From Roseburia sp. (GTDB lineage Bacteria > Bacteroidota > Bacteroidia > Bacteroidales > Bacteroidaceae), in NCBI GenBank assembly GCA_023665185.1, contig JAMPEL010000018.1, forward strand, positions 1-43,729: a DNA stretch of 43,729 nt, in the 5' to 3' direction. The translations under genes were made by a program, and so were the position numbers. The notes below the pieces were generated by a model that ran no database searches, was not told where the DNA came from, and saw nothing but the letters and a program-made list of their open reading frames with translations. Shown here piece by piece: positions 18,830-27,961 of this stretch (positions within the stretch are counted from its first letter, which is position 1; each line of letters starts with the position of its first letter).

Positions 18830-21800
18830 TTATTTATTAAATATTTTTCCTGTTTTACCTTTATACCTAATAATATTGACACCTTTCATCAGCGCATCTC
18901 GTCTTACACCTGATATTCCATAAATTTCAACCTCACCCTTTTCAACATCCACATGGTTCACCGATGTAACAGGATTATTCACCACACTAACATTCAGCAT
19001 ATTGGCATCAATATCCGACATAGATACAGAACTTATTCTTGCATTACTTCCGCACTCACCTATCACTATATCCTCATTCACAGGTAAAGTAGCACCTCTG
19101 AGCGAATAACCAACCACATTACTTTTATATACAGACTGTATCATTCCATATTTTTCCAAATCCCACTTTATATTCCCCACGGCTTTCACCGACAATGAAG
19201 CTACAGGAACATCTGAATGGAATACGATATGATTGCCATCCATATAGATATATGAGTCAAAGTCTGCAACAGACTCTTCTAACTGAGAACGTCTACTTTT
19301 TGACATCAAGGCATCCAAACTATCCACTGTGTCTTCAAGAAGAATATTCACGGTACATATCACATCCTGCACATTAATGTTTGAGTCCTGATATGTATCA
19401 GCAGCCGTATAATTAAACGGTTTATCGAGATAACCACCAAAAGCATAAAGTATAGTAGCCTGCAAGTCTGCTGCATCCACCCCATTCACAAAGTTTGCAT
19501 CTCCCTGTTCAAAACTCAATGCAACCTTTAATGTGCTTCCCTCAATTGTATTGTCCGCATTCATATTCACCACATTCAACAGGTCACCACTTTTGCCATG
19601 AAAAGCATTCTGAGCCGAAATATACGGAATTGTAGCCCTGTTGTCTGCCACTGTCAACAACATAGCCCACTCATCAGAGCCAAACAGATTGCATGAAGAC
19701 AAATCCGCTGTCGTAAAGAACAGATTTATTTCAGTCCGATATTTCTGATTATCATGATCATATAAAAGTATGGTAGGAATCTTTGCAGCCATTTCATCTA
19801 TAGACAATTTTGACAAGTCTAAATCTACAATCCGATTCATGTCTTGACAAGAAATATCTAAATCCGTAATATTAGGAGAAAGCATAGGATACACATCCTC
19901 AAATTTATTTTGAGACGCATTCAACGCGGTAAGTTCAGGCAGACAATATGCTAAAGCCCCGACATTACCTTCAAACTTATTATTACTAATATCCAAATGC
20001 CCCAACACCGAAAAAGCCTGCAAGTTTTGCATTTTCAAAGCAATCAGAAATTCAGGAAGATTTCCTGACAGATTGTTTGAAGACAAATCCAAAGACTCAA
20101 GATGAGTAAAGTTCGCAAGAGTCAAAGGCAAAGTACCAGACAGGCTCATCCCAGACAGATTAATACCAACCAAATGCCCCTGTCTGATGGTAAGACCATC
20201 AAATGAAGATACCGACTTTATGCCATCCGAAATGTTCCAATTACAATTACCGCCCATCCGGACAAGCTCTGCATACAAAGCATTCAAAGCCGCCCATTCA
20301 GTATCATCAAAACAATAGATGGTGAAACTGCCCAAATATTCCTTTGACTTTCCATAATACAAGTATCCATCATCAATTTCCATGTATATATCATAAACAC
20401 CTTCTTCAACAGGCACACCGGATAACACTTCCATGTCATCATGTCTGACATACATAAAATGAGTCTCACCAACACCTTCCACTGACGAGCAAAGAGCTTG
20501 ATGCTCATTCCCGTCAAAACAAATGTCTTCTTGCGGCAGCATCACAATATACAAATCATCCGTCAATGCAGCCTTGTCAATATAAAAACTCTCCGATAAA
20601 GTGGAAGTATAATTTCCTTTACCAGAAACAGAAACAGTGGCAACACCCGGATAACGGTTATTATCAAATGTCACGGAATAATCCACATCCTCTATCAGAA
20701 GATTGTTCGATTCGTCAGTAAACAGCCATTCCGGTGTAAAGAAAGAACCATCATATACAAATTCAGAAACAGGAAGTTCTATTCCCCCAACAAGCGGCGC
20801 AGGATCAATTCTAAAAGAGCACGACTTACGTCCTATTGTATAAGGAAATACACCTTCCACATAGAAAGTGGCCAAACCGGCATTTACGTTATCACGATAA
20901 CCAGATGTGATAATGTGCGATGAATCCATTCCTACACATTCTACTGTCTGAAATAATGAATCGCCCGTATAGATTTGGCCAACAATGCCATCGTAGTCAA
21001 AAAACGACACGTCAGCATACTCAATAGGAGGAAGCATCGTTGTATTGCCAACATTGTCTATTGTACGAAATCTTATTGTGTGCTTTTCCCTTCCCGCATC
21101 AAACATTACAACAAGGCTCGAAGAGAATGTACTTCCTGACGACATCATATCTGTCAGTCGCAACCATTCCTCACTGTCTTCAATTGCATATTCAATCATG
21201 CCGTCAAGACCGGCAGGACTCTCATATTCACCCTCAAGAGTAAGACGATGAGGACGGGACAAGTCATTCCAACCTTCCGGATCTTCAGGAGTGACCTCAA
21301 AAGAGGAATGAGGCTCAAGGTTTACCTCACCTACACCTATCAGATAAGAGAACACCACTGTCTCACCGGCAGGAATGTTCCTGTTTTTCCAGCACCACCC
21401 CATCCCACTATCATAAGTACCATTCTCCTCCATATAATTACCGCCTGAAGAATAATTACCAACCATGCCGCTTGCACTACTGTTCGTATTATAATGACCA
21501 AACCAATAATCACTAACACTTGTAACTCCGGCAAGCCCATTGCCAAACAACACACAAAGCTGTGCTCCGTTACCGTCTTTCATTGTGACACCATACGTAC
21601 TGCCTGTTGTATCAACCCTTCGTGAAATCGGAGCGCGGTCGTTGCTGCCAATCATGACATCCGCATGTGTTCCAAGCGACACAGACACATCTTCTTCCGT
21701 TGTATTGGTTACTGTATAGCACACCCTTGCCAACTCTCCCTGTGGTTCGACCGATGCAGAAAAGGAAACTCCATTGACTGTCGAACCATTCAGACAATTC

Positions 21801-22123
21801 ATCTGAGTAGCCGAACCATTATTAACCTGCATCGCCACCTTATATCCACCATTACTATAGGTCGAGCCATAATACAAACTATTAAAGCAACCTTGAAAAT
21901 CAATGGAAGAAGAAGTTTGCCGATAGTAAAGCATCGTATTACCAACCCTTTCATATCCGGAAGGCACACTTGAAGAAGTAGAGTATCTCAATACCGGCTT
22001 CTTTTTTTCTTGCGCATGAGTTGACACAGAGACACCAAGTACCATAGCTCCCAAAAGTATCGGCAAGCACTTTTTTAATGTCCTCGTTCCATTCCGCCTC
22101 AAATCATTTTTGAAAATAAGCAT
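18830..22123 (-). CDS. Secreted leucine-rich repeat protein with dockerin-like module
   Basis: This 1097-residue protein has a signal peptide (about 1-38, ending THAQ), an N-terminal beta-rich domain (about 45-275), and Ig/MBG-like domains (about 378-525, IDPAPL and IDKAAL linkers). A leucine-rich repeat block follows (about 610-780, LESLDLSSNNLSGNLPEFL). A dockerin-like pair (about 871-925) has loops DANFVNGVDAAD and DTYQDSNINVQD, matching the DxNxDGxxDxxD calcium pattern except for Val at position 5 of the first. The last 40 residues (VEIYGISGVRRDALMKG) look like a type IX sorting tail. It is first of a two-gene operon with the cohesin-like protein and is probably a surface-exposed binding partner of it. 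Confidence 0.85.
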   Translation of the reverse strand: MLIFKNDLRRNGTRTLKKCLPILLGAMVLGVSVSTHAQEKKKPVLRYSTSSSVPSGYERVGNTMLYYRQTSSSIDFQGCFNSLYYGSTYSNGGYKVAMQVNNGSATQMNCLNGSTVNGVSFSASVEPQGELARVCYTVTNTTEEDVSVSLGTHADVMIGSNDRAPISRRVDTTGSTYGVTMKDGNGAQLCVLFGNGLAGVTSVSDYWFGHYNTNSSASGMVGNYSSGGNYMEENGTYDSGMGWCWKNRNIPAGETVVFSYLIGVGEVNLEPHSSFEVTPEDPEGWNDLSRPHRLTLEGEYESPAGLDGMIEYAIEDSEEWLRLTDMMSSGSTFSSSLVVMFDAGREKHTIRFRTIDNVGNTTMLPPIEYADVSFFDYDGIVGQIYTGDSLFQTVECVGMDSSHIITSGYRDNVNAGLATFYVEGVFPYTIGRKSCSFRIDPAPLVGGIELPVSEFVYDGSFFTPEWLFTDESNNLLIEDVDYSVTFDNNRYPGVATVSVSGKGNYTSTLSESFYIDKAALTDDLYIVMLPQEDICFDGNEHQALCSSVEGVGETHFMYVRHDDMEVLSGVPVEEGVYDIYMEIDDGYLYYGKSKEYLGSFTIYCFDDTEWAALNALYAELVRMGGNCNWNISDGIKSVSSFDGLTIRQGHLVGINLSGMSLSGTLPLTLANFTHLESLDLSSNNLSGNLPEFLIALKMQNLQAFSVLGHLDISNNKFEGNVGALAYCLPELTALNASQNKFEDVYPMLSPNITDLDISCQDMNRIVDLDLSKLSIDEMAAKIPTILLYDHDNQKYRTEINLFFTTADLSSCNLFGSDEWAMLLTVADNRATIPYISAQNAFHGKSGDLLNVVNMNADNTIEGSTLKVALSFEQGDANFVNGVDAADLQATILYAFGGYLDKPFNYTAADTYQDSNINVQDVICTVNILLEDTVDSLDALMSKSRRSQLEESVADFDSYIYMDGNHIVFHSDVPVASLSVKAVGNIKWDLEKYGMIQSVYKSNVVGYSLRGATLPVNEDIVIGECGSNARISSVSMSDIDANMLNVSVVNNPVTSVNHVDVEKGEVEIYGISGVRRDALMKGVNIIRYKGKTGKIFNK

Positions 22124-22516
22124 AATCTATTTGTTTTATAATTATAATTATCTTGTATATAGAATGATAAAAAAACAAGATAAGCTAAAGTGAACTGCAC
22201 CCCCAAAGTTAGACACAAAACTTTATAATCTGCCTTCCATTGTAAACTGGTAACTTCGCCCTGTATTCATCATTTTTTCATCCCATCAAAAAACAAGTAC
22301 CCCTATACATCTCACTGTAAATTCAGAGACCTGCAATTTATCAGCAAATGTATGATATTATTTACCACAAGTGCCATTACATTTCATGTTATTAAACATT
22401 TTATGCAAAAAAACAGGCAACAAGACTACATTTTATCTATTTTCCTCAAATGCAGAACAGACAATATTAGAACCATTTCATCCCATTCTTTTTATAGCAG
22501 GAACACTATTACACCA
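22124..22516. other. Intergenic region with IS3-like terminal relic
   Basis: No gene is supported in this stretch. Its only recognisable contents are the IS3-end-like sequence at 22191-22215 and the -7-like element inside it. Confidence 0.6.
22191..22215 (-). mobile_element. IS3-family-like end, solitary relic
   Basis: The plus strand reads TGAACTGCACCCCCAAAG then TTAGACA, which resembles from memory the terminal inverted repeats of IS3-family (IS150-like) elements. No transposase or second end is present within several hundred bases. On the minus strand it contains TAACTTTG (22211-22204), a possible -7 element 80 bases before the 1097-residue gene. Confidence 0.4.
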
Positions 22517-23002
22517 TCATCTCACCCTCTTTGTCTTACCACTCATCAACGCAATATCAATACGGATAATATTTGTCCGAGCAAACGATTTTTCCGCATA
22601 GCGCAGTCCGACAGCCATATCATCGGAAGAATATTTTTCAAGAATCAAACGCAAAGCCTTGCGTCTTTCACTTTCAGAAAGCCCAACTTGCGCCATTCCC
22701 CTAACCAGCACACTCTCATAGCATGTTGTGAACTGAGACGGCAAGACTTCTGTATTGCCAACTACAACAAACACCACATTACTATTCTGTCTTATGATGT
22801 CTGTCTTATGTCCATCCATCGCACAATGAATATAAATCGATTCTTCTCCATCGTAAGCATAGCTTAACGGAACAGCATATGGCATACCTTCGCTGTCGGC
22901 CATCGAAAGAACTCCATACTCGCCATTATTCAAAAGCTCAATGGCAGCCGATTCGTCAAGCGTGCGATCCTGACGTCTTATTTTTGAATTGTCAAATTGC
23001 AT
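22517..23002 (-). CDS. Pyridoxamine 5'-phosphate oxidase-like flavin-binding protein (NimA-like)
   Basis: This protein of about 162 residues belongs to the split beta-barrel flavin-binding superfamily, close to the NimA group by its pattern: DESAAIELLNNGEYGVLSMADSEGMPYAVPLSYAYDGEESIYIHCAMDGHK. Such proteins bind FMN or haem, and some Nim members reduce nitroimidazoles; neither activity nor resistance can be claimed from sequence alone. I chose the ATG at 23002 over 23086 because the extra 28 residues are unlike the family and the conserved part begins at RRQDRTLDE. It is last in the recR operon, 110 bases after the glycosyltransferase. Confidence 0.85.
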   Translation of the reverse strand: MQFDNSKIRRQDRTLDESAAIELLNNGEYGVLSMADSEGMPYAVPLSYAYDGEESIYIHCAMDGHKTDIIRQNSNVVFVVVGNTEVLPSQFTTCYESVLVRGMAQVGLSESERRKALRLILEKYSSDDMAVGLRYAEKSFARTNIIRIDIALMSGKTKRVR

Positions 23003-23112
23003 GGGATTATATATAAAATGTGGTATAGCAAAATCACCGGTATGATACGATAAAAAACAAGTATGGTGCGACAAAACCACCTGCATAACACTGCTACATC
23101 ACCAGTCTGTCA

Positions 23113-24312
23113 TCAACGTTCCTCAAACACATAATTACCGGTAACGATACAATGATTGGCAGACAGATAAGTTGCTATCATAGGTGGAATGCTCCAGTCA
23201 GAACTTTTCTCGAAAAAGCGGAATATGTCCTTGAAAGAAAACAAGTCCGTGTCATATACAATATAGTCATAGCCAGCATACAGCTCGGGAGACGAGGAAT
23301 GTCCCGACTTCAAGAAGTTGGCATCCGCCACCACACACTGGCAATCCAGTCTATAGCCTGACGCAACATGCTTCATGCGACATACACTTTCTTCCGTACC
23401 CACAAGCAGGTATTTCCTTTTCTGCATATATTCCAAAGAGTTTTCCTTGCTTTCCACCCTCTTTTTCACCTGACGCGTCACATATGTGCAGAATGCCTTG
23501 AAGTATATCGCCATTTTTATCGGCAACGAAAGCAAGAAACTGTAATGTCCGTAATGCTTGCGGAAAAAGATAAGCATTGCCTGATAAAACACATAGACAT
23601 GGCGGTATGAGCTTTTCTCCGTGCTCTCTCCTTTGTAATGCAAGATTCGTGTCGGAATATAATAGTTGCTCTTCCCGGTCTGCATAAGCCTGTATGAAAG
23701 GTCAATATCCTCTCCATACATGAAAAAGGCCTCATCAAGCAATCCGCTTTTCCTGAGGGTCTCTGTACGTATGAACATACACGCTCCCGAAATAATCTCA
23801 ATAGGAGTAATGGAAGCATCATCAAGGTATTGCATGTAGTAGCGTCCGAACAAGCGGCTTTTCGGGAACAATGAGCATAGTCCGCTCATTTTGCACAGCG
23901 AAGTGAATGGTGTAGGAATGCCACGCCGCGATTCCAGTGCAAACGATCCGTCATTTCTCAACATCCTTACCCCAGCCGCACCAGCATCGCCGTGTGAGTC
24001 CATAAAGGCGATACAATCGCGCAGCATGTCCTCTCCAAGTATAGTATCGGGATTGAGCAACAAGACATACTCTCCCGAAGCCCGACGAATTGCCTGATTG
24101 TTTGCACGCGCAAAACCGACATTCTCGTCATTCTCTATATAAACTACTTCAGGAAAACGAGAGCGTATATAGGCAGCAGAACCGTCCGTACTGTTATTGT
24201 CCACTACGAAAATCTCATGGGAAATCCCCTCCGAGGCTTTTGCCACAGAATACAGACACTGTTCAAGGTAGAACCTTACATTATAATTTACGATAACGAC
24301 CGAAAGCTTCAT
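23113..24312 (-). CDS. Family 2 glycosyltransferase
   Basis: This 399-residue GT-A enzyme of the rhamnosyltransferase/WbbL-like type has a nucleotide-sugar fold from the N-terminus (MKLSVVIVNYNVRFYLEQCL, FVVDNNSTDGS, NVGFARANNQAIR). It carries the metal-binding LLLNPDT and a later MYGEDIDLSYRL that often forms the acceptor side. The last 130 residues hold a hydrophobic segment and a C-terminal extension seen in Bacteroidetes homologues. It probably adds sugar to a cell-surface polymer. Its ATG overlaps the stop of the preceding membrane protein gene by one base, so translational coupling is likely. Confidence 0.92.
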   Translation of the reverse strand: MKLSVVIVNYNVRFYLEQCLYSVAKASEGISHEIFVVDNNSTDGSAAYIRSRFPEVVYIENDENVGFARANNQAIRRASGEYVLLLNPDTILGEDMLRDCIAFMDSHGDAGAAGVRMLRNDGSFALESRRGIPTPFTSLCKMSGLCSLFPKSRLFGRYYMQYLDDASITPIEIISGACMFIRTETLRKSGLLDEAFFMYGEDIDLSYRLMQTGKSNYYIPTRILHYKGESTEKSSYRHVYVFYQAMLIFFRKHYGHYSFLLSLPIKMAIYFKAFCTYVTRQVKKRVESKENSLEYMQKRKYLLVGTEESVCRMKHVASGYRLDCQCVVADANFLKSGHSSSPELYAGYDYIVYDTDLFSFKDIFRFFEKSSDWSIPPMIATYLSANHCIVTGNYVFEER

Positions 24313-24770
24313 CAGTCTATTGTGTTATTGCAGGATTCAAGATGCCGCTCTATCTTGCCTTTTGTCGGCAGGCAATAAAGAGTCACCACCAAAGGGATAA
24401 GAGCGCACAGCAGATTCTTGACATCGACAACAAGATAATATACCACTACATTAAAGCAGACACACACAAGAAGTACCGCCACACGTATGCAACTCCACAA
24501 ATGATACGAGGCAAGAGCCTCATCAAAATTGCATCTGCGCAATCCCCGTGTCGTGCTGAGAGTAAAAAGTTTGAGAGAGAGAGGCACTCCGACAAGTGTC
24601 AGCATGACGCCTACTGTTCCAAGCACAAACGTAGCGCGCTCATCGGCAGCATACTCACCATTGGGAATAAGTCCCGTTTCTCCACATATAAAACACAAGA
24701 CAACTATTATCCATGCAGACAACAGTTCTATTTTCAGGTATTTAAGCAGCTCTTTAATATTCTTATCCAT
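24312..24770 (-). CDS. Small four-span inner membrane protein
   Basis: I do not recognise a named family with confidence. The protein (152 residues from the ATG at 24770) shows four hydrophobic helices: LLSAWIIVVLCFICG, TFVLGTVGVMLTLVGVPLSL, VAVLLVCVCFNVVVYYLV and LLCALIPLVVTLYCL. I chose 24770 because AGAAAG stands just before it and the longer start at 24800 would overlap recR. It lies between recR and the glycosyltransferase with overlapping or near-overlapping ends. Confidence 0.8.
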   Translation of the reverse strand: MDKNIKELLKYLKIELLSAWIIVVLCFICGETGLIPNGEYAADERATFVLGTVGVMLTLVGVPLSLKLFTLSTTRGLRRCNFDEALASYHLWSCIRVAVLLVCVCFNVVVYYLVVDVKNLLCALIPLVVTLYCLPTKGKIERHLESCNNTID

Positions 24771-24799
24771 TTTTCTTTCTAAGGTTTGTGATGGAAACA

Positions 24800-25420
24800 C
24801 TACACAGTGAAAGGCACTCTGTTCACTATAGAGCGTCCCAATGTCACTTCGTCCGTGTATTGCAGCTCATCGTTCATGGACAATCCACGAGAGAGGACTG
24901 TCAGTCTCACATCCTTGTATTTCTGCAACTTTCGATATATAAAGAAATTGGTTGTGTCGCCTTCCATTGTCGAGCTGAGTGCAAGAATCACTTCCCGTAT
25001 GCCGCCTGCCTCCACTCGCTCTATAAGACTGGCAATTTCCAGCTCGCCCGGTCCGATACCGTCCATCGGTGAGATAACTCCTCCGAGTACATGATACAGA
25101 CCGTGAAACTGTGTGGTAGCCTCAATGGCTATCACATCCTGAATGTTCTCTACCACACACACCGTAGAGGCATCGCGGGAAGGCGCAGAGCAAATGCGAC
25201 AGACATCTGTATCCGAAATATTGTGGCATACACTGCAATACTTCACTTCATGCCGCAATGTGGTCAGCGCATTGCCGAAGGCATCCACGACTCCGGCATC
25301 GAGACGTAACAGATGGAGCACAAGCCGCATAGCCGTCTTGCGCCCTATCCCCGGAAGTTTGGCAAATTCGTTCACCGCCCTTTCCAGCAATACGGAAGAA
25401 TATGGTTGTTCCATCGACAT
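24800..25420 (-). CDS. recR: Recombination protein RecR
   Basis: RecR works with RecF and RecO in loading RecA at gaps. This 206-residue protein has the N-terminal helix-hairpin-helix ([20 protein letters not shown]), a four-cysteine zinc finger (Cys62, Cys65, Cys74, Cys77), a Toprim domain ([14 protein letters not shown], then [15 protein letters not shown]) and the C-terminal Walker-B-like region ([22 protein letters not shown]). The length is normal. It is the first gene of its operon, with a good promoter at 25538-25568. Confidence 0.97.
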   Translation of the reverse strand: MSMEQPYSSVLLERAVNEFAKLPGIGRKTAMRLVLHLLRLDAGVVDAFGNALTTLRHEVKYCSVCHNISDTDVCRICSAPSRDASTVCVVENIQDVIAIEATTQFHGLYHVLGGVISPMDGIGPGELEIASLIERVEAGGIREVILALSSTMEGDTTNFFIYRKLQKYKDVRLTVLSRGLSMNDELQYTDEVTLGRSIVNRVPFTV

Positions 25421-25537
25421 TTTATAACCAAAAAACTTTTTTTGTTATCTGTAAACAGAAGATTTCCCGGAAGGGGAACACACAAGATTCCACATCAACC
25501 GCATAAATCCCCGCTCTACACAACCGTTTTCATCGTG

Positions 25538-25568
25538 CAAAGTTAAGCAAATCTTATTAAAATGCCAA
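25538..25568 (-). promoter_or_regulatory. recR promoter
   Basis: On the minus strand TTG (25568-25566), a 20-base spacer and TAACTTTG (25545-25538) match the Bacteroidetes consensus. The leader before recR is about 110 bases. Confidence 0.65.
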
Positions 25569-25586
25569 CATTACCTCTAAATACAC

Positions 25587-25638
25587 TTCCACCCGGCAGT
25601 ATCTTTGCACATCCGTACATCGACACCGCCGGGTGGAA
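25587..25638 (-). terminator. Inverted repeat after the YtxH/holin-like cluster
   Basis: TTCCACCCGGC (25587-25597) and GCCGGGTGGAA (25628-25638) form a perfect 11-bp stem with a 30-base loop just after the stop at 25653. On the minus strand the following GTGTATTTAG is only weakly T-rich, so termination is likely but not certain. Confidence 0.5.
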
Positions 25639-25652
25639 ATATATAAATCCTA

Positions 25653-25895
25653 CTACCGCCGTCCGGAAAAAAAGCTCATAATGTGCCTTACCGTATTCAC
25701 GGTCTTAAATGCCATTATTCCGTAACCGACATAGCGCAAATATCTCATATTGGAGCGCAGAAACATATTGTTTTCCGGAAGCACACTGTTCTTCACCCGT
25801 CTTTTCATCCGTTTCGAGGAAGCCGTCATGCTCTTCAACGTACTCCTTTTCTCCGCACGCAAGGCATCTAATGAGGTCAGCCGGTTATAGTTCAT
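25653..25895 (-). CDS. Small basic hypothetical protein, 80 aa
   Basis: The family is not recognised. The first 45 residues are highly basic (SKRMKRRVKN), followed by a possible single hydrophobic helix (YLRYVGYGIMAFKTV) and FSGRR at the end. Its ATG overlaps the stop of the upstream holin-like gene (ATGA), so it is translated with it. A role at the envelope alongside the two preceding genes is plausible. Confidence 0.75.
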   Translation of the reverse strand: MNYNRLTSLDALRAEKRSTLKSMTASSKRMKRRVKNSVLPENNMFLRSNMRYLRYVGYGIMAFKTVNTVRHIMSFFSGRR

Positions 25896-26287
25896 ACGAC
25901 ACCCCCTTTCTCGTCATCCGAATCGTCCGCATCTCCGGAAGGCTCGAACATCCACTTTGCAAGCGACTTCACCACCAGATTCGTCACAAGGTTCTTTCTG
26001 AACAAGACAAAAAGCATGATGACAACGACAAGTACACCTCCCACAATGAAGAAGCTCAATGCCTCGTTACCCACGACAACAGCCAGTTCCTTCACAATTC
26101 CCATGCAGATGCAATATATCGCTATCGTTCCGAAAGCAAATACAAATCCGGCTACAATCAGGATTGTGAACAAAACCGACAACTTGTCTACAGCCTCAAG
26201 CTTGGCATAACGCTTCAGCAGTCCCCAAAGACGGGTACCCTCCTCCATGATGCGGCCGATTTCATTATTGTCAGTATAATTGCTCAT
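25892..26287 (-). CDS. Phage-holin-superfamily III-like membrane protein (Phage_holin_3_6 type)
   Basis: This 131-residue protein has an amphipathic N-terminus (NNEIGRIMEEGTRLWGLLKRYAKLEAVDKLS) and two membrane helices (about 45-70 and 78-102), followed by a charged acidic tail (GDADDSDDEK). This layout fits the DUF1469/Phage_holin_3_6 proteins that usually travel with YtxH-type genes in Bacteroidetes, not real phage holins; there is no phage context here. It starts 17 bases after the YtxH gene and overlaps the next gene by 4 bases. Confidence 0.8.
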   Translation of the reverse strand: MSNYTDNNEIGRIMEEGTRLWGLLKRYAKLEAVDKLSVLFTILIVAGFVFAFGTIAIYCICMGIVKELAVVVGNEALSFFIVGGVLVVVIMLFVLFRKNLVTNLVVKSLAKWMFEPSGDADDSDDEKGGVV

Positions 26288-26304
26288 CTACACCTCCTCC
26301 GGAA

Positions 26305-26538
26305 TCATTCTACATCATAATCCTCGATAGGAGCAGGCTTGCTCTTACCAATGCTTTTAAGCTCGTCCACCAGCTTGGCAAGATCGTCCTTGCCGAGCTT
26401 CACACCATACTTATCAAGAGCCTCCTTAATCTTGCGTCTCTGGTCCTCACCTTTCTCCGGTGCAAAAAGAAGTCCCAATGCGGCTCCCGCAACAGCTCCG
26501 CCAACAAATGCCGCTGCCAATGACAATCCATTTTTCAT
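26305..26538 (-). CDS. YtxH domain protein, small
   Basis: This 77-residue protein has a Gly/Ala-rich membrane segment (AAAFVGGAVAGAALGLLFAPEKGEDQRRKI), the signature of the YtxH / gas-vesicle-like small stress proteins, then a helical charged tail. Likely anchored in the inner membrane and linked to general stress. First of the three-gene cluster 26538-25653. I found no clear promoter match before it. Confidence 0.85.
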   Translation of the reverse strand: MKNGLSLAAAFVGGAVAGAALGLLFAPEKGEDQRRKIKEALDKYGVKLGKDDLAKLVDELKSIGKSKPAPIEDYDVE

Positions 26539-26904
26539 AATTCCAATCGTTTTATAGTTTATAAAATTCTGAAGTTTGAACAGTAAACACTCTCCACAAA
26601 GAAAATGTTCATGCCAAGCACACTTTTCTCAAACAAGCCGTTCTTTATGTCCCAGCCTCGCCCATACGACAGGCACAGCATAATATAACTTTGTAAATGT
26701 ACAAAATCCGGCGCAAACACCGCACAAATGACAGGGCATTAACATTTTTTCATCTCGCATATAACAATTTATAGTAGGGAAATTAATAATTTTGTGCTAT
26801 GGATTTTATATGAAAGCCTAAAACGGCAGAAAATGTCGTGCATATCAGGACGATACTACATCCATCAGAAGTAAAACGTATAATCAATTAAACATATCAC
26901 AATC
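26539..26904. promoter_or_regulatory. Divergent intergenic region, YtxH cluster / SPOR lipoprotein
   Basis: This gene-free region separates divergent genes. On the plus strand TAATTTTG at 26787-26794 fits a -7 element for the SPOR gene, with a start near 26801 and a leader of about 100 bases; the -33 element is poor. TAACTTTG also occurs around 26690 on the plus strand. No structured RNA was recognised. Confidence 0.45.
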
Positions 26905-27369
26905 ATGAAAAAGAATCTTTTGTTGGGGCTTTCCCTTATAGCTGCGTTGGCATTTGTATCCTGCAAATCATCAGAGAGCAGCTACAAGAAAGCTTATGAA
27001 AAGGCAAAGGCAATGGAAGCCGCTAACGACCAGCAGGTGAGCGAGCCGGTTGCCGTGACTCCGGTAGTGACACCCGTTGCCACAGAGGATAACTCCAATC
27101 TCCGCACTGAGCGTCTGAATGTCATGAACGGAGGCACTCTCAAAGCATACAACATCGTGTGCGGCTCGTTCAAGAGCGTGGACAACGCCAACAATCTCCG
27201 CAACACATTGGTGAATCAGGGATACAGCGCACAGGTGGCACAGAATCCTGAAACAGGAATGTACCGCGTGGTTGCTGCCTCATACGATGACAAGACATCT
27301 GCCGTAAACTTGCGCAACAAGCTCAAGGCTACATATCCGGACGCTTGGCTGCTCTATCGCACATACTAA
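26905..27369 (+). CDS. SPOR-domain lipoprotein
   Basis: This 154-residue protein has a lipoprotein signal ending in AFVSC with Cys20 as the lipid-bearing residue. A low-complexity linker rich in Val, Thr and Pro follows (about 35-70), then a C-terminal SPOR domain (about 76-153, AYNIVCGSFKSVDNANNLRNTL, MYRVVAASYDD). SPOR domains bind denuded glycan strands of septal peptidoglycan, so the protein probably acts in the periplasm at division sites. It is monocistronic, followed by the terminator at 27427-27467. Confidence 0.93.
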   Translation: MKKNLLLGLSLIAALAFVSCKSSESSYKKAYEKAKAMEAANDQQVSEPVAVTPVVTPVATEDNSNLRTERLNVMNGGTLKAYNIVCGSFKSVDNANNLRNTLVNQGYSAQVAQNPETGMYRVVAASYDDKTSAVNLRNKLKATYPDAWLLYRTY

Positions 27370-27426
27370 AAAAAATGCGACAAGGCGCAACGACCATAAA
27401 CGTATAGTATATATATGTTGCAAATG

Positions 27427-27467
27427 TGTCGGGCTATATTTTCCGTTATGGGGAATATAGCCCGACA
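27427..27467 (+). terminator. Terminator of the SPOR lipoprotein gene
   Basis: TGTCGGGCTATATT (27427-27440) pairs perfectly with AATATAGCCCGACA (27454-27467), followed by TTCTTTTATT. Confidence 0.85.
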
Positions 27468-27706
27468 TTCTTTTATTCATTTGGCAGACGTTAGCGGGTG
27501 TATCCGACAGACTTTTGGAGAGTTTGACAGATGTTTTACTGACATTTTCGACAGAATACATCCCAAAACATCACCTACATCACATTCCACTCTGTCACGA
27601 CAAAAGCAAATCAAGAGACTCACCAAATACGCACAAGACACGACAAAAAGATACAAAACAACAATAAACGTAATCATTTTATCACAGCGAATATGTTAAA
27701 ATACGG

Positions 27707-27772
27707 CTCTCGTAGAATCGCTCAAAATCAACCGCGCCTTGCCTCGGTTGCAAAAACGCGATTCTACGGAGG
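27707..27772. repeat. Long terminal hairpin of the element, copy 3
   Basis: CGTAGAATCGC and GCGATTCTACG still form an 11-bp perfect core (27711-27721 with 27758-27768); the outer four bases have drifted. The loop contains an extra internal stem, CAACCG / CGGTTG. Confidence 0.75.
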
Positions 27773-27881
27773 TTTTTGAACCACGAAAACCAAGTGGACA
27801 AAAAGAACAATTCACCCACCCAAAAGATAAATAAAATCCACCCCAAACATGCCTTTTCCTCCCAAAAACCCAGAAAAGTTC

Positions 27882-27961
27882 AAAATTACAAGGTGAAGTA
27901 AATTTATTTACAAGGCACTCTGATTTTTTGCGCAAGGTGAACGAAATTTATTTTCAAGGTG
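27882..27961 (-). repeat. 22-bp phased CNCCTTG array (copy 3)
   Basis: On the minus strand units CACCTTG, CACCTTG, TGCCTTG and CACCTTG begin at 27961, 27939, 27917 and 27895: spacing exactly 22 bases, as in copies 1 and 2. Confidence 0.85.

Noticed and set aside
25892-26287. True phage holin
   Set aside because: No other phage genes nearby; the neighbourhood (YtxH, small basic protein) is the usual chromosomal one for this family.
27696-27935. 79-codon minus-strand frame within element copy 3
   Set aside because: The frame is not kept in the other two copies of the element.
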